From the IMG/VR virus record IMGVR_UViG_3300049846_001316, positions 1 through 64,000 of that record: a stretch of 64,000 bases of DNA; one strand, given 5' to 3'. A program made the position numbers and the translations under genes. The DNA is from a virus. Of this stretch, positions 39,151-49,530 are shown piece after piece. Numbering within the stretch: position 1 is the first letter of the stretch; each line of letters begins with the position of its first letter. The notes beneath the pieces are model-generated. The model made no database searches and was not told the DNA's origin. It saw only the letters and a list, made by a program, of their open reading frames with translations.

Positions 39151-41661
39151 ATGGCCACCGACTTCGATGCCCCCATCGACTTCGACGCCGCTGTCGACTT
39201 CGATGGTGGCGGCGGGTCCACCCCCGGCGGTCCCTCCGAGCTGACCCCTGCGCAGTTCCGGGCAGCAGCAGCGGAGGCGATCAACGCTGCGGTCACCACG
39301 GTCCTGTTCCGAGTCGACATCTACGAGCGTGACGCCACGACGATCTGGATGCGGGACGCGCCCCTCATCGGCGGCAACATCAACATCTCGAACAGCCGGG
39401 ACGAGCGCCGCACTCTCGACCTCAAGCTCGACAACTACGACGGGCGCCTCAAGCACTACCCCGGAGGCTTCTGGTACGACAAGGTGATCAAGCCCTACCG
39501 CGGCGTCCGCACGCCCGTGGGCGACTACCTGTTGCAGCAGGGCGAGTTCATCCTCGACTCGATCAGCCGCGACGACTTCCCGAACCACGTCACGCTTGCC
39601 GGCCGGGACTACACCGCGCACCTTCTGTCGAGTCAGTTCGAGCGGCCAGTGTCGTTCGCGCAGGGCCAGTCGCTCGACCAGATCGTCCGGGCCATCGCTC
39701 TCAATGCGGGCATCCGCAAGCTCAACATCCCGCCGACGAACGTGCTCGCCTACAAGGTGTTCTTCTTCGACGCCGGGACGACGCGGTGGGAGGCCATCAA
39801 GCAGATCACCGAGCCCCACGGGTATCAGGTGTTCTTCGACCGCTACGGGTACCTGACGATGGCTCCGTTCCCGGACCCGGCCACGGGTGCCGAGGAGTGG
39901 ACGTTCCGCGGCTACGCGTCCGCCAGCGGCGACCCAAACCTCGCGAGCTACTCCAAGGCGGTGTCCACCGCACGCCTGCGCAACCACCTGATCGTGAAGG
40001 GCGACTCCTCGACGAACGGCAACGTGTTCATCGAGCTCAAGGTCCCGGAGTCGAGCCCTATCGCCATCAGCAAGATCGGTGACCGCATCGAGGTCTACCA
40101 GTCCGGCTTTTTCAAGGACAACGCCGAGGCGCTCGCGTTCGGCAACAAGTACCTGCCGACGCTCGCCATGGAGGACTACGAGATCCAGACCGAGAGCCCG
40201 GTGATCCCGTGGCTCGACGCCAACGTGATCGTGCGCTTCGAGGACCCGGACCCGGACCCGATCGACCCGGCTCGGTTCTTGCTCACCGACATCGACATCC
40301 CCATGGAGCTCGGAGTCATGCGCGCCACGTCGAAGCGCATCACTCTGATCAAGGACTACCGGGACAACACCAACGTCGGCACCCGGATCGCTGTCCCGAA
40401 CCTCAGTGGCAAGACTCTGACTGAGGCCAACGCGGCGCTGCTCGCCTCGGGCCTGCGCTCGACTGTCTCGTACGTGGTGAGCACCGCGGCGAACGTGGGC
40501 AAGGTGCTGGGGCAGAACCCCGGTCCGGGCGAGCTGGTCATGCGGGACTCGTCGGTGTCGCTGACGGTCGGCAAGACCGGCACGGCCGCACAGGTGAAGC
40601 TCGGGGAGTACGCCGGCGCGAGCTACTGGCCGTCCGACGCGAACATCTCGCAGAACAAGGCGCTCGGGGCGAAGTGGTGCCGGTTCGGTCCCGAGTGGCA
40701 GTGGTACGACACGGACGGCAACTTCGACGACACTGAGATCCGGGACGGTCTGGCTCGCCTGCACGCTGCCGGCCAGCGGGCGATCATCGTCGCGTTCGGA
40801 CTTCCCGACTACGTGCACCCCGGAGCAAGCTCACTCCCGCACCCAAACCACGTGCTCCCGGCCACCGACGCCGAGTGCCTCCTCTACGTCGGATGGCTCG
40901 TCAAGGTCGCAAAGTTGATGGACCCGGCAAAAGATATTCTCGAAATCTGGAATGAGCCCAACATTCAAGATTTCAACAACATCTCGGGCACCGACATCAA
41001 CGACATTCTCAACGCGGCGAAGTATTGGGGACGTTCGGTCGCGTGGGCAGCCCAGGCGATTGCCGGCGAGGTTCCCGGACTCCGAGTCATCGCGGGCTCC
41101 GTTGCGTCTCGATCGAACTACTACGACACCGGTGGCGAATACGAGTGGTCGATGCCCCGGTTCATGCGGCACGCGGTCGAGCAGAACCCGGAGCTGATCA
41201 CCCTCGCGAACTCCGGCGCTCTGTGGGGCTTCGGATCTCACCCGTACTGCCGTGACGCCTCCACCAACAATGGCGACCCGCGTGCAGAAGTCGGATGGAA
41301 CGGGCACGTGCAGAACCAGGAGACGTGGAGCTACCTCAAGTCGGTCGGCGTGGTGAACCCTCGCATGATCGCGACCGAGTGGGGTGAGGCGTCGTACAAC
41401 CTCGGTGACGGGGCGTGGTCGGAGGCGTGGCAGCAGTCCCACTTCCTGCTCGAGAAGGACGTCATGGGCTTCCGTCGGGCGCTCGGGCACTACCACTACC
41501 CGTTCATGACGTTCAACAACCAGGACTGGAAGTCCTACGCCGAGAACGGCTTCATGGACGCCTACATGGGCATGTACAAGCTCGACGGGAGTGCCAAGCC
41601 GAAGAAGAACGACTACGTTGCGTGGCTCGCTACCAACGTCGATCAGGTGGACTACCTGTGA
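39151..41661 (+). CDS. Tail hub protein fused to PASTA domain and glycoside hydrolase
   Basis: An 836-residue protein with three parts. Residues 1-405 resemble a baseplate hub (RRTLDLKLDNYDGRL, RDYTAHLLSSQF, AGIRKLNIPP). Residues about 410-476 form a PASTA domain (AVPNLSGKTLTEANAALLASG, VLGQNPGPGE), which binds peptidoglycan. Residues about 483-836 are a clan GH-A barrel with acid/base E602 (EIWNEPN) and nucleophile candidate E743 (ATEWGEASY). The fusion would bind the wall and open a local hole during infection. It is related in motifs to the free hydrolase at 6590. Confidence 0.85.
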   Translation: MATDFDAPIDFDAAVDFDGGGGSTPGGPSELTPAQFRAAAAEAINAAVTTVLFRVDIYERDATTIWMRDAPLIGGNINISNSRDERRTLDLKLDNYDGRLKHYPGGFWYDKVIKPYRGVRTPVGDYLLQQGEFILDSISRDDFPNHVTLAGRDYTAHLLSSQFERPVSFAQGQSLDQIVRAIALNAGIRKLNIPPTNVLAYKVFFFDAGTTRWEAIKQITEPHGYQVFFDRYGYLTMAPFPDPATGAEEWTFRGYASASGDPNLASYSKAVSTARLRNHLIVKGDSSTNGNVFIELKVPESSPIAISKIGDRIEVYQSGFFKDNAEALAFGNKYLPTLAMEDYEIQTESPVIPWLDANVIVRFEDPDPDPIDPARFLLTDIDIPMELGVMRATSKRITLIKDYRDNTNVGTRIAVPNLSGKTLTEANAALLASGLRSTVSYVVSTAANVGKVLGQNPGPGELVMRDSSVSLTVGKTGTAAQVKLGEYAGASYWPSDANISQNKALGAKWCRFGPEWQWYDTDGNFDDTEIRDGLARLHAAGQRAIIVAFGLPDYVHPGASSLPHPNHVLPATDAECLLYVGWLVKVAKLMDPAKDILEIWNEPNIQDFNNISGTDINDILNAAKYWGRSVAWAAQAIAGEVPGLRVIAGSVASRSNYYDTGGEYEWSMPRFMRHAVEQNPELITLANSGALWGFGSHPYCRDASTNNGDPRAEVGWNGHVQNQETWSYLKSVGVVNPRMIATEWGEASYNLGDGAWSEAWQQSHFLLEKDVMGFRRALGHYHYPFMTFNNQDWKSYAENGFMDAYMGMYKLDGSAKPKKNDYVAWLATNVDQVDYL

Positions 41662-43463
41662 GCGGAACGAAGACGTGGACTGACCCCGCAATCGCGGCAC
41701 GACTCCGTGATGTGGTCAAGCGGATCGCCAGAGAGGAAGTCCGGGCGCTGGTGCCTCGGCCGGTCCACGGGCAGATCAGCGCGATCGACCTCATCAACGA
41801 GGTGGCGGTGGTCGACCTCGCGGACGGCTCGCAGATCGAGGTGGGTGTCCCCGCAGACACGACTCTGACGGTCGGTGTGACCGTTCGGGTGTCCGGAACC
41901 CCCGGTGACCGCTACATCGAGGGCGCGGGCTTCGTGGGCTCTTACACGGGGCCTCCGGGCAACCCTCACGGCTCAGGGTGGGACCCGACCGAAGTGGTGC
42001 CGCATTCGATGCGGTTCCGGATCGCGACCACCAACCTGCTGGGACCGTCGACCGCCGACGAGCTGGCCGTCGCGCACTTGATCTTGAACGGCACCGAGGA
42101 TGCTGCCTTCATCAACTACGTCCTCGCACTCGGGATGTTCGACAACCCGATCGACACCATCTGGCTCGACATGGGCTCCGGCTTCTACCGCTTCAAGTCG
42201 CCCATCGACATCCCCGGTGGCGGCGCGCTGATCGTGAAGGCTGCGATGCCCACCCACCAGTTCGAGGGCTCCGGCCACACGACTCTGTGGGTGGGTCAGG
42301 GCTTCCCGGACGGTGAACCGATCTTCCGTACGGACGGACCGAGCACGAACCTGAACGTCGATGGCGTCAACATCACCGTCGAGCCCGGTTCCCCCCTGCT
42401 CGACGCCAAGGAGTACGAGCTCACCAACTGCAACCTCGTGACACTCGACGACGTGAGCGCGGGGCAGGGCGGGGTGTGCAAGCGCATCTGGAAGCCGGAC
42501 TACACCACGGGTCAGTCCATCTTCATCGCTCGACGGAGCTTCCTGCGAGGCGACTCCACACTGGCGCTGATCCGAGCCGGGTACGGGACCGACGCCACCG
42601 CTTCGATGGCGGACAAGGTGCTGGTGCAGGACTCCACCGTCGCCAACGAAAGCGGACCGGCCGTCCGTATCGCCTGCGAGAACTTCGACATCAGCCGAAG
42701 CGTCGTCAAGTCGGTCGGTGCCGCTGCCGTTGACATCGACATCCCTGCCTCCAGTTCGGCTCCGTCCTCGTACGTGCGGGGACTCAGCCGCAACCTGATC
42801 GAGACACACCCGACCACGGAGGGGTCGATCACGCCGACCGCAGCTCCGTTCGTGGTGCTCAACAACGCTCGCGGTGTTCTCGTGAAGGACAACCTCGGCG
42901 TCTTCGTCAACTACGACTCCGGGACCGCGGCGCACTACCCCACGGACGGCAACCTCGTCGTCTTGTCCGGGCACAGCGTCGGCAATGACTTCACCGGGAA
43001 CTCGTGGACGAGCCTCTCCGGCGACGACTGGTCGACCTCCGGCAACGGCACCTACGCCCCCGGCAAGATCAGCGTTGGCCCCGCGTGCTCCGGGAACCGG
43101 TTCAGCGACTCTCACCAACTGCTCATCGACGAGGGGCAGAACAACGAGTACCCGATCGAATCGTACGTGTTCTCGAAGTCCGGGACGTTCGATCCTGGTC
43201 CCACCGGTCGCTTCCTCATCCGCAAGCGCGGGTACTTGTACGAAGCGGTCGGCACACTCACCGAAGCCGGAACCGCCGACACGCAGATCGACGTGATCCA
43301 CGAGAACTTCACCATCGGGACGCTGATCATTCCCGCCGGCGACCTCGAGGCAGTTCTTGCACTCGATCTCACGCAGGTCAACGTGGGTGACAGTCTCTAC
43401 ATCGACGTCGTGTCCGTCAACACGGGTGACCGCGACCTCGTGGTCGGAGTACGCTCCCGCTGA
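41658..43463 (+). CDS. Tail protein with beta-helix (tail fibre or spike)
   Basis: A 601-residue protein. The first about 100 residues start with a helix (DPAIAARLRDVVKRIAREEV) followed by an OB-like beta part (GQISAIDLINEVAVVDLADG). From about 125 on, repeated short strands and Asn/Gly/Ser turns look like a right-handed beta-helix. A small beta cap closes the C-terminus. Likely a receptor-binding or glycan-degrading fibre; no catalytic residues recognised. GTG start in a GTGA overlap. Confidence 0.65.
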   Translation: MSGTKTWTDPAIAARLRDVVKRIAREEVRALVPRPVHGQISAIDLINEVAVVDLADGSQIEVGVPADTTLTVGVTVRVSGTPGDRYIEGAGFVGSYTGPPGNPHGSGWDPTEVVPHSMRFRIATTNLLGPSTADELAVAHLILNGTEDAAFINYVLALGMFDNPIDTIWLDMGSGFYRFKSPIDIPGGGALIVKAAMPTHQFEGSGHTTLWVGQGFPDGEPIFRTDGPSTNLNVDGVNITVEPGSPLLDAKEYELTNCNLVTLDDVSAGQGGVCKRIWKPDYTTGQSIFIARRSFLRGDSTLALIRAGYGTDATASMADKVLVQDSTVANESGPAVRIACENFDISRSVVKSVGAAAVDIDIPASSSAPSSYVRGLSRNLIETHPTTEGSITPTAAPFVVLNNARGVLVKDNLGVFVNYDSGTAAHYPTDGNLVVLSGHSVGNDFTGNSWTSLSGDDWSTSGNGTYAPGKISVGPACSGNRFSDSHQLLIDEGQNNEYPIESYVFSKSGTFDPGPTGRFLIRKRGYLYEAVGTLTEAGTADTQIDVIHENFTIGTLIIPAGDLEAVLALDLTQVNVGDSLYIDVVSVNTGDRDLVVGVRSR

Positions 43464-46400
43464 TGGGCGAGATCTTCGTAGTCCCCACGTCGATCAACGA
43501 CCCGACTGACCCGACCGGCCTCGGCATGGTCGCAGGCAACGGCGGATGGATCTTCGGTGGCGAGCCGAAGTACTTCCCCGGCCACGCGAACTACGTGGTG
43601 TCGGAAGTGCCGCTGCCCGACGACACCGCCAACAACACCCGAGTCGGCTCGTACACCACGAAGCCGGTGGGTGGCTCGGCGCTCACGTGGACGTTCAACT
43701 ACGGAGTCCTGAACCTTCCCTCGAGCGCGCCGCCGACTCTGCTCACGCCGACCATCGTGGTCACCTGGGACTTCGGCGACGGCAGCCCCCCCGAGACGGG
43801 CCTCTCGGTCACGCACACGTTTCCGGAGGACAACTACTACATCGTCACGATGTACGTGGAGCACGTCGGCAAGGCGGACTCCAACCCGCGCCTCGCGTCG
43901 AAGCCGACCCACATGATCTTCAAGTCGGCTATCACCTACGCCATCACCGCGGACACCGGCATCACTGTGCTCGATCAGTCGTTCACGAAGATGGTGCTCC
44001 CGAACATCTCGGACGCATTCCTCTGGTGGTTCTGTTACGGCTGGGACCCGGCGAACCCGCTCGTCCAGCACAACATCGACGGCTTCATCAGCTCGCGCTC
44101 GGGGGTGAGCCCGTCCGACCGGAACACGGTTCGACTCCGAGGGCCGGGGTACTTCTACGCATTCGAGTACGCCCTCCGGTGGGGGTTGGCGGGTCCGTAC
44201 GCGTTCACCGACGAGTACGGAAACACGATCTCCGGCATGACCGTCACGAACGGCACCACCGTGGCACCCGACTGGGTGGAACCGTTCTGCGTGAAGAACC
44301 TTGACTTCGATTTCTACGGGTCGATGGTGGTGCAACAGGACAGCCGGATCAAAGGCGCTCCCCGCATCCCTCTGCGCGGCCAGTTCACCCGGTTCGGGAA
44401 TCTGATCGACCAGATCGACCTCAAGACTCGTACAGGTGATGCGGCGATCCTTCTTCCTGCCTGGGTGGATCGAAAGCTCTCGGCCACCATCGCGGACCGG
44501 CCGATCATCGGCAGCACCGGCACACCGATCAAGGGCGACTTCACCAAGGGCGACCGCATCGTTCGGAACGTCGACACGCCGCTGCGCGCAGGCTGGGTGA
44601 ACACCCTCATCGCCGTCGCTTCGGCGTTCGGACTTCCGGACGGCACCTACGTCTCCGAGATCGGACCCAACGTCGGCCTCGGACTCGGCTCGAGCGACAT
44701 CCGCCTGAGTCAGGCATACCAGGGTGTCACGACGACTCAGTTGACGGCGATGATCGCTCGACTCCCGTACCAGGACGATCTCACCAAGCGCAACAACACC
44801 GTTCTGATCCACAACAACTTCACGACGCCGGAGTCTTACGCCCGCAACAACATCACGCTGGTCAGCACTCCGGGCAGCAACGTCCTCACCAACGTGAGTG
44901 AGCCGGTCCACGACGGCTGGCTTGAGCTCGACATCGCCGGCGGCGGACTTGGTGGTCTGAGCACCACGACGACACTCGCCTGCTCGGACGTGCAGACTTC
45001 GCTCCCCTCGACCATCACGGCGGCGGGCGGTGACTTCAGCAACGCCGGCATCCCGAGTGCCGGCCGCATCAAGATCGCGACGACCTACCTCGATCAGAAC
45101 GGCAACACGCAGAAGTCGTTCGCCATCATCGCCTACACCGGCAAGTCGACCTCACCGAAGCAGTTCACCGGCTGCACGCTCGTGTGGGGGCGGGGTGCGT
45201 TCGTCTCCGGCGCGGCGCTCGACTTCATCGTGCACATCCTCGAGATCGACGCATCGAACCCGGCGAACCAGAAGCTCACGGTCAGCAGCCTCCCGGTGGC
45301 GACGACGACCGCGAGTCGCAACGCCACGATCCCGTGGACCGCGTTCGCCACCGATCAGCTCCTGATCGAGCGGCCGATCAACGGACTCGACCCGATCACC
45401 ACCAAGACGTTCGTCATGGGCGGCTCTCGCATCACCGACGTGGACGCAGCGACCCGGCTCGCTACCGTCGCCCCCGACGACGACTACATGACCGTCTCCG
45501 GAACGTGGCAGTTGGCGGTCGGCACGTCGACGTGGATCACCGACATCTCAGTTCCGGTGGACTCGAACTGGCTCGGCAAGACCGTGACCAACCCCAACGG
45601 TGGAGTCACGGCGAACACCGTCGTGCTTGAGGTCGACACGGTGCTGAACCGCATCCGAGTCCAGAAGCAGCCGAACACGAACGTGGTCGTCAAGAACTTC
45701 CGCATCGGATTTTCGTACGGCTCGTTCCTCAGTGCGGTCACCCGGTGGGGCGGCGCGACCAGCCCTGCGATTCGAGAGCGGTTCCAACTGCCGGGCACCG
45801 CGGTGATCTCTTCCGCAACGGTCGGAGCGGTCAGCGACGCTACCAAGCAGATCACATTGAAGTCGCCCAAGGTGGCTGCGCTCACGTCACCGTTCCGGTA
45901 CGCGGGCTTCACCATGCAGGTCACCGCAGGCTCCCGCAAAGTGAAAGTGCTGTCGCTGGCGGACAGCCGGCCCCAGGGCGCCATGACCTCGAAGTGGATT
46001 GGACTTCGACTTGAATGCATCACAGCAGGGCTGATCCCCGCCTCCCCAACTGACACCCGCGTAGTGGCGGTGGGTCCCGATGTCGGGCTCGGGCTCGCCA
46101 CGGACGAGTTTCTGATCGACAATGACCCCCTAGCGGCCGGGACCTCGCAGGGGTACGTACGTGTCGACTTGAAGCAAGCGGTCGACGTGATCCTCGACGC
46201 GGCCTTCGTGCAGAAGGTCGGCGGCGTGCAGTTGCTCACGTTGTCCTCGCCGGGAACCGCACCGCCCGCGCTCGGGTACGACCCGTCCACCGGGCGCTAC
46301 GACTACGACTACGCGGGCAAGAAGCTGCTCGGAATGAAGGCCACGGCGAACATCGCTTCGGGCGACCCGACCGTCCGCAAGACCCTCACCACGTGGCGCA

Positions 46401-48802
46401 CCCGCATCGGGGCCAACGTCAACGCCACCTTCCCCATCAGCGCATCATGGGCGGGCAAGTACATCACCGACCCGGCCGGGAAGCTCGCCCCCCTCACCAA
46501 GATTGTCTCGGTCAACGTGAGCGCCGGAACGGTGCTGCTCGACCGCGAGCCGCTCGTCAGCGGCGTCATTGGATCGTTGAGCATCTTCGGGCAGCCGGGG
46601 ACCCTCACCACCGAATACTGCGACTTCTACGACAGCCTCAGTGGGATCGCCGGTCCGAACCCGGACGCTGGTGGCCTCATGGGTGACAACATCAACTTCA
46701 CCGACGCCACCTACCTCGACTGGGACTCCTGGCACGGCGTCGACTTCGGAGCCTGCAAGAACATCACGCTTCGGAACATGTCGCTCTGGTACCTGTGGGG
46801 AGACTTCTTCTTCTTCAAGCCGTACGACCCCTACGGTCAGTCGCAGCACCAGAGCATGAAGGGTTCGCAGGCGCAGCCGGACACCATCAACATCCATCAG
46901 GTGTACGGCCGCGGGTGCGGCCGTCACGCGTTTACGTGGCAGGCCGGAGTCCGCCTCGACGTGGACAGCGGCGACTACTCCGGCATCGCGCACTGGTTCA
47001 TCGACAACGAGCCACTCCAGAACGCTCGGATGCTCAAGTGCCGCTGGGCGAACTGCGCGGCCGGTGGTTCCGGGAGCCCGTACCACTACCTCTCGAAGGG
47101 TCCCGGCTCGGTCGTCAACGGCGACGTGCCCCGGCTCATCACTGGAGTCCAGATCACGCAGGGTTCGCCCATCGCCAAGATCGTCACCGGCGAAGGAACC
47201 GGTTGGGAGAAGGATCTCAACGGCACGTTCATCTACGGCAACTGGTTCGACGGTTCGTACCAGGGCTGCCAGCTCTCGCTTCCGAGCGACACCGGACTCG
47301 CCAACTGGACGTACCTGTTGCAGTGGCGCAACTTCGATGAGATCGAGATGTCGCAGAACGCTGACTGGGGGGCCGCACCGGGGACCACCAAGACCGTCTC
47401 CATGCTCATGAAGGGCACCGGTCAGATCCACGATCTGATGTTCGAGTACAACCGGCTCACCCAGGGTCAGTTCATCATCGACATCGACTCGCAGACGACC
47501 AAGCCGACGCAGACTTCATTCTCGAGGATCAACTTCCGGGTCACCGCGACCGCCGGCACTCCGTACGTGCAGATCACGAGCATGGACGCACGAGCGGACG
47601 GCACGAGCTACGAGCCTGATTCGACTTGGATCAATCAGGTGTTCCGTCCCTCGGTCGCCAACTACTTCCCGTCGCAGCCTGCTCCGAAGATCCTGGAGAT
47701 CGGTCCGAGCCTCACGGACCCGAACCTGCCGACCAAGTTCCACATGAAGCTCGACCGCAACACGCTCAAGAGTGTGACCGGGATGTTGTGCTCGATCGCC
47801 CCGCTGTTGGAGTGGCACCGCGGGTTCACGTTCCAGTACAACTGCCAAAGTGCGACGGGCTCCTACGACGGCGACACCGGAGCTCCCGGCCTGCCGCTGC
47901 TGCGCCTCGGGCGGGGGTGGACTGATGTACTTGTACGTGGGAACATCATCCCGTTCGTCGAGCGCACCGACCCGGCGACTCGGAGCTACCTGCTCGGCTG
48001 GCTGAACAACTCTCGTCAGGCACGGATGTTCACCCGCGACGGCGCGCCGCCCAACCTGCCGGCCGGAACTTCGTGGCAGGAGTACGACAACTACCTGCCG
48101 GGCGCGGCCGACAACGACCTCACGCCGAGCGGCACGATCACCGCCGCAATCACGTTCGATCAGAACCCGCACTCGAACCTGACTCCGGTCACCTACACCG
48201 TGACGCTCACCAGCTCCACCGGCGACCCGGTGGACGGGTATGTCTCGATCCTCGAAACGACGAACGCCTCGGACACCACACCGCCCGTGCTCAACAACGC
48301 TGGACAGGTCAAGTTGGTCGGCGGCGTGGCGACGTTCACGACGGCCGCACCGAAGCCTGACGGCACGTACTACGTCAGAGTCCGCTACAACGGCGGCTGC
48401 TCCCCGCAGGATCAGCGGTACCAGTCGCCCACTGCAACGACCCTCACCGTGGGCACGGTGGCGACCAAAGAGGACACGATCACGACGGCGACGGCGAGCC
48501 CCAACCCGCCGATCGACGGCCAGCCCGCGAGCGTCGGCGCGACGGTCACCGGGATCACGAGTCAGCCCACGGGTACCGTGCGCCTGAGCGGAACCGCGGT
48601 CGGGACTCCGGTCGACCTTGTGCTCGTCGGCGGACAGGTGTCACTCAACCGGACCTTCGACCCAGGCACATACACACTGCTCGCGGAGTACCTGGGGGAC
48701 AATCTCCACAACCCGAGCTCGAGCACCATCACGTTCACCGTGGAGGAAGTGATCGTCGTGCAGAACGGCGAGGAGTGGACTGCCGGCAGGGTCGGGTCTT
48801 GA
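43463..48802 (+). CDS. Large tail spike/fibre with PKD and Ig-like domains
   Basis: A 1779-residue protein. A PKD domain (about residues 96-145, TWDFGDGSPPETG and THTFPEDNYYIVTMYV) comes early, then a long repetitive beta region with several SDIRL/DEFLI-type segments. A beta-helix-like middle (about 1050-1300) has NITLRNMSLWYLWG. Two Ig-like domains end the protein (about 1555-1670 and 1680-1770). Probably the main adhesion device. TGATG overlap with the gene before. Catalytic sites were not identified. Confidence 0.72.
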   Translation: MGEIFVVPTSINDPTDPTGLGMVAGNGGWIFGGEPKYFPGHANYVVSEVPLPDDTANNTRVGSYTTKPVGGSALTWTFNYGVLNLPSSAPPTLLTPTIVVTWDFGDGSPPETGLSVTHTFPEDNYYIVTMYVEHVGKADSNPRLASKPTHMIFKSAITYAITADTGITVLDQSFTKMVLPNISDAFLWWFCYGWDPANPLVQHNIDGFISSRSGVSPSDRNTVRLRGPGYFYAFEYALRWGLAGPYAFTDEYGNTISGMTVTNGTTVAPDWVEPFCVKNLDFDFYGSMVVQQDSRIKGAPRIPLRGQFTRFGNLIDQIDLKTRTGDAAILLPAWVDRKLSATIADRPIIGSTGTPIKGDFTKGDRIVRNVDTPLRAGWVNTLIAVASAFGLPDGTYVSEIGPNVGLGLGSSDIRLSQAYQGVTTTQLTAMIARLPYQDDLTKRNNTVLIHNNFTTPESYARNNITLVSTPGSNVLTNVSEPVHDGWLELDIAGGGLGGLSTTTTLACSDVQTSLPSTITAAGGDFSNAGIPSAGRIKIATTYLDQNGNTQKSFAIIAYTGKSTSPKQFTGCTLVWGRGAFVSGAALDFIVHILEIDASNPANQKLTVSSLPVATTTASRNATIPWTAFATDQLLIERPINGLDPITTKTFVMGGSRITDVDAATRLATVAPDDDYMTVSGTWQLAVGTSTWITDISVPVDSNWLGKTVTNPNGGVTANTVVLEVDTVLNRIRVQKQPNTNVVVKNFRIGFSYGSFLSAVTRWGGATSPAIRERFQLPGTAVISSATVGAVSDATKQITLKSPKVAALTSPFRYAGFTMQVTAGSRKVKVLSLADSRPQGAMTSKWIGLRLECITAGLIPASPTDTRVVAVGPDVGLGLATDEFLIDNDPLAAGTSQGYVRVDLKQAVDVILDAAFVQKVGGVQLLTLSSPGTAPPALGYDPSTGRYDYDYAGKKLLGMKATANIASGDPTVRKTLTTWRTRIGANVNATFPISASWAGKYITDPAGKLAPLTKIVSVNVSAGTVLLDREPLVSGVIGSLSIFGQPGTLTTEYCDFYDSLSGIAGPNPDAGGLMGDNINFTDATYLDWDSWHGVDFGACKNITLRNMSLWYLWGDFFFFKPYDPYGQSQHQSMKGSQAQPDTINIHQVYGRGCGRHAFTWQAGVRLDVDSGDYSGIAHWFIDNEPLQNARMLKCRWANCAAGGSGSPYHYLSKGPGSVVNGDVPRLITGVQITQGSPIAKIVTGEGTGWEKDLNGTFIYGNWFDGSYQGCQLSLPSDTGLANWTYLLQWRNFDEIEMSQNADWGAAPGTTKTVSMLMKGTGQIHDLMFEYNRLTQGQFIIDIDSQTTKPTQTSFSRINFRVTATAGTPYVQITSMDARADGTSYEPDSTWINQVFRPSVANYFPSQPAPKILEIGPSLTDPNLPTKFHMKLDRNTLKSVTGMLCSIAPLLEWHRGFTFQYNCQSATGSYDGDTGAPGLPLLRLGRGWTDVLVRGNIIPFVERTDPATRSYLLGWLNNSRQARMFTRDGAPPNLPAGTSWQEYDNYLPGAADNDLTPSGTITAAITFDQNPHSNLTPVTYTVTLTSSTGDPVDGYVSILETTNASDTTPPVLNNAGQVKLVGGVATFTTAAPKPDGTYYVRVRYNGGCSPQDQRYQSPTATTLTVGTVATKEDTITTATASPNPPIDGQPASVGATVTGITSQPTGTVRLSGTAVGTPVDLVLVGGQVSLNRTFDPGTYTLLAEYLGDNLHNPSSSTITFTVEEVIVVQNGEEWTAGRVGS

Positions 48803-48930
48803 TGATCCCTCAGATTGGAGAACACGTAGGTAGGATGTTTCCGTTTCCGGGTACACCCTCACTCGTGACCGAACCCCGAAGGGAAGCGCGCAAAGTGGGC
48901 TGCATCACTGCGGCAATGAAGGACGAGCCG

Positions 48931-49527
48931 ATGCCGAGAGAATCGCACCACTTGGAGCGAGCTCAACGAGCATTGAAGTGGTCGATCGTCTTCGCCGCCG
49001 TGGCCATGCTGTTCCTGCTCGGCGCCTTCGTGCAGCACAACTACTTGGAGCCTGGGCCATGGGACCCGCTCGGTGACTACCCCATGCAAGTGGTGATGAA
49101 CGATCAGCGGGTGATCGACCCCGGCGAGACGGTCTGGATTCGTGCGGTCAAGTGCGTCGACAGCTCGAAGCCGGTTGTGGTCGAGGGCCACTCCCAGTGG
49201 CAGTCAGTCCTCCCTCCCGGCACCATCGTTCCGAACGGCAACGGCACCGCGACTCGCTATCCTGCAGGTGTGCGCGCACCGAAGCTCCACGGCATCAACC
49301 AGCCGCAGCCGGACAAGAACGGCTGCACGACGTACGAGTACGAGAACGTGCTGCCGGACATCGTGTTCGACCGGGCAGCCGAGGTGTGCAAAGCCACTGG
49401 GCACTCGAGCCTGTGGAGGCTCACGGGGGCGGAGACGCCGGTGCGCGATGGCGAAGAAGGTGTGACGCGGGCATGGGAGTCGCAGGCGTTTCGCATCGGA
49501 TGTCTTGGGGACACAGGGGGACAGTGA
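48931..49527 (+). CDS. Single-pass membrane protein
   Basis: A 198-residue protein: short charged N-terminus, membrane anchor (about residues 15-36, SIVFAAVAMLFLLGAF), and a Cys-containing exterior part with C64-like and CTTYEYENVLPDIVF segments. Start chosen for AAGGA upstream and because the frame between 48802 and 48930 has third positions unlike phage genes. A TGATG-coupled start at 48802 would add 43 residues. Location after the tail genes suggests a lysis or envelope role, otherwise unknown. Confidence 0.6.
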   Translation: MPRESHHLERAQRALKWSIVFAAVAMLFLLGAFVQHNYLEPGPWDPLGDYPMQVVMNDQRVIDPGETVWIRAVKCVDSSKPVVVEGHSQWQSVLPPGTIVPNGNGTATRYPAGVRAPKLHGINQPQPDKNGCTTYEYENVLPDIVFDRAAEVCKATGHSSLWRLTGAETPVRDGEEGVTRAWESQAFRIGCLGDTGGQ

Positions 49528-49530
49528 GGC

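Noticed and set aside
36904-40818. A 1304-codon minus-strand frame opposite the tail-tip genes
   Set aside because: Antisense artefact covering three well-supported rightward genes.
48802-48930. Upstream extension of the membrane-protein gene with a TGATG-coupled start
   Set aside because: Third codon positions in this segment are mixed, unlike phage genes, and a better ribosome site precedes 48931; kept only as an alternative.
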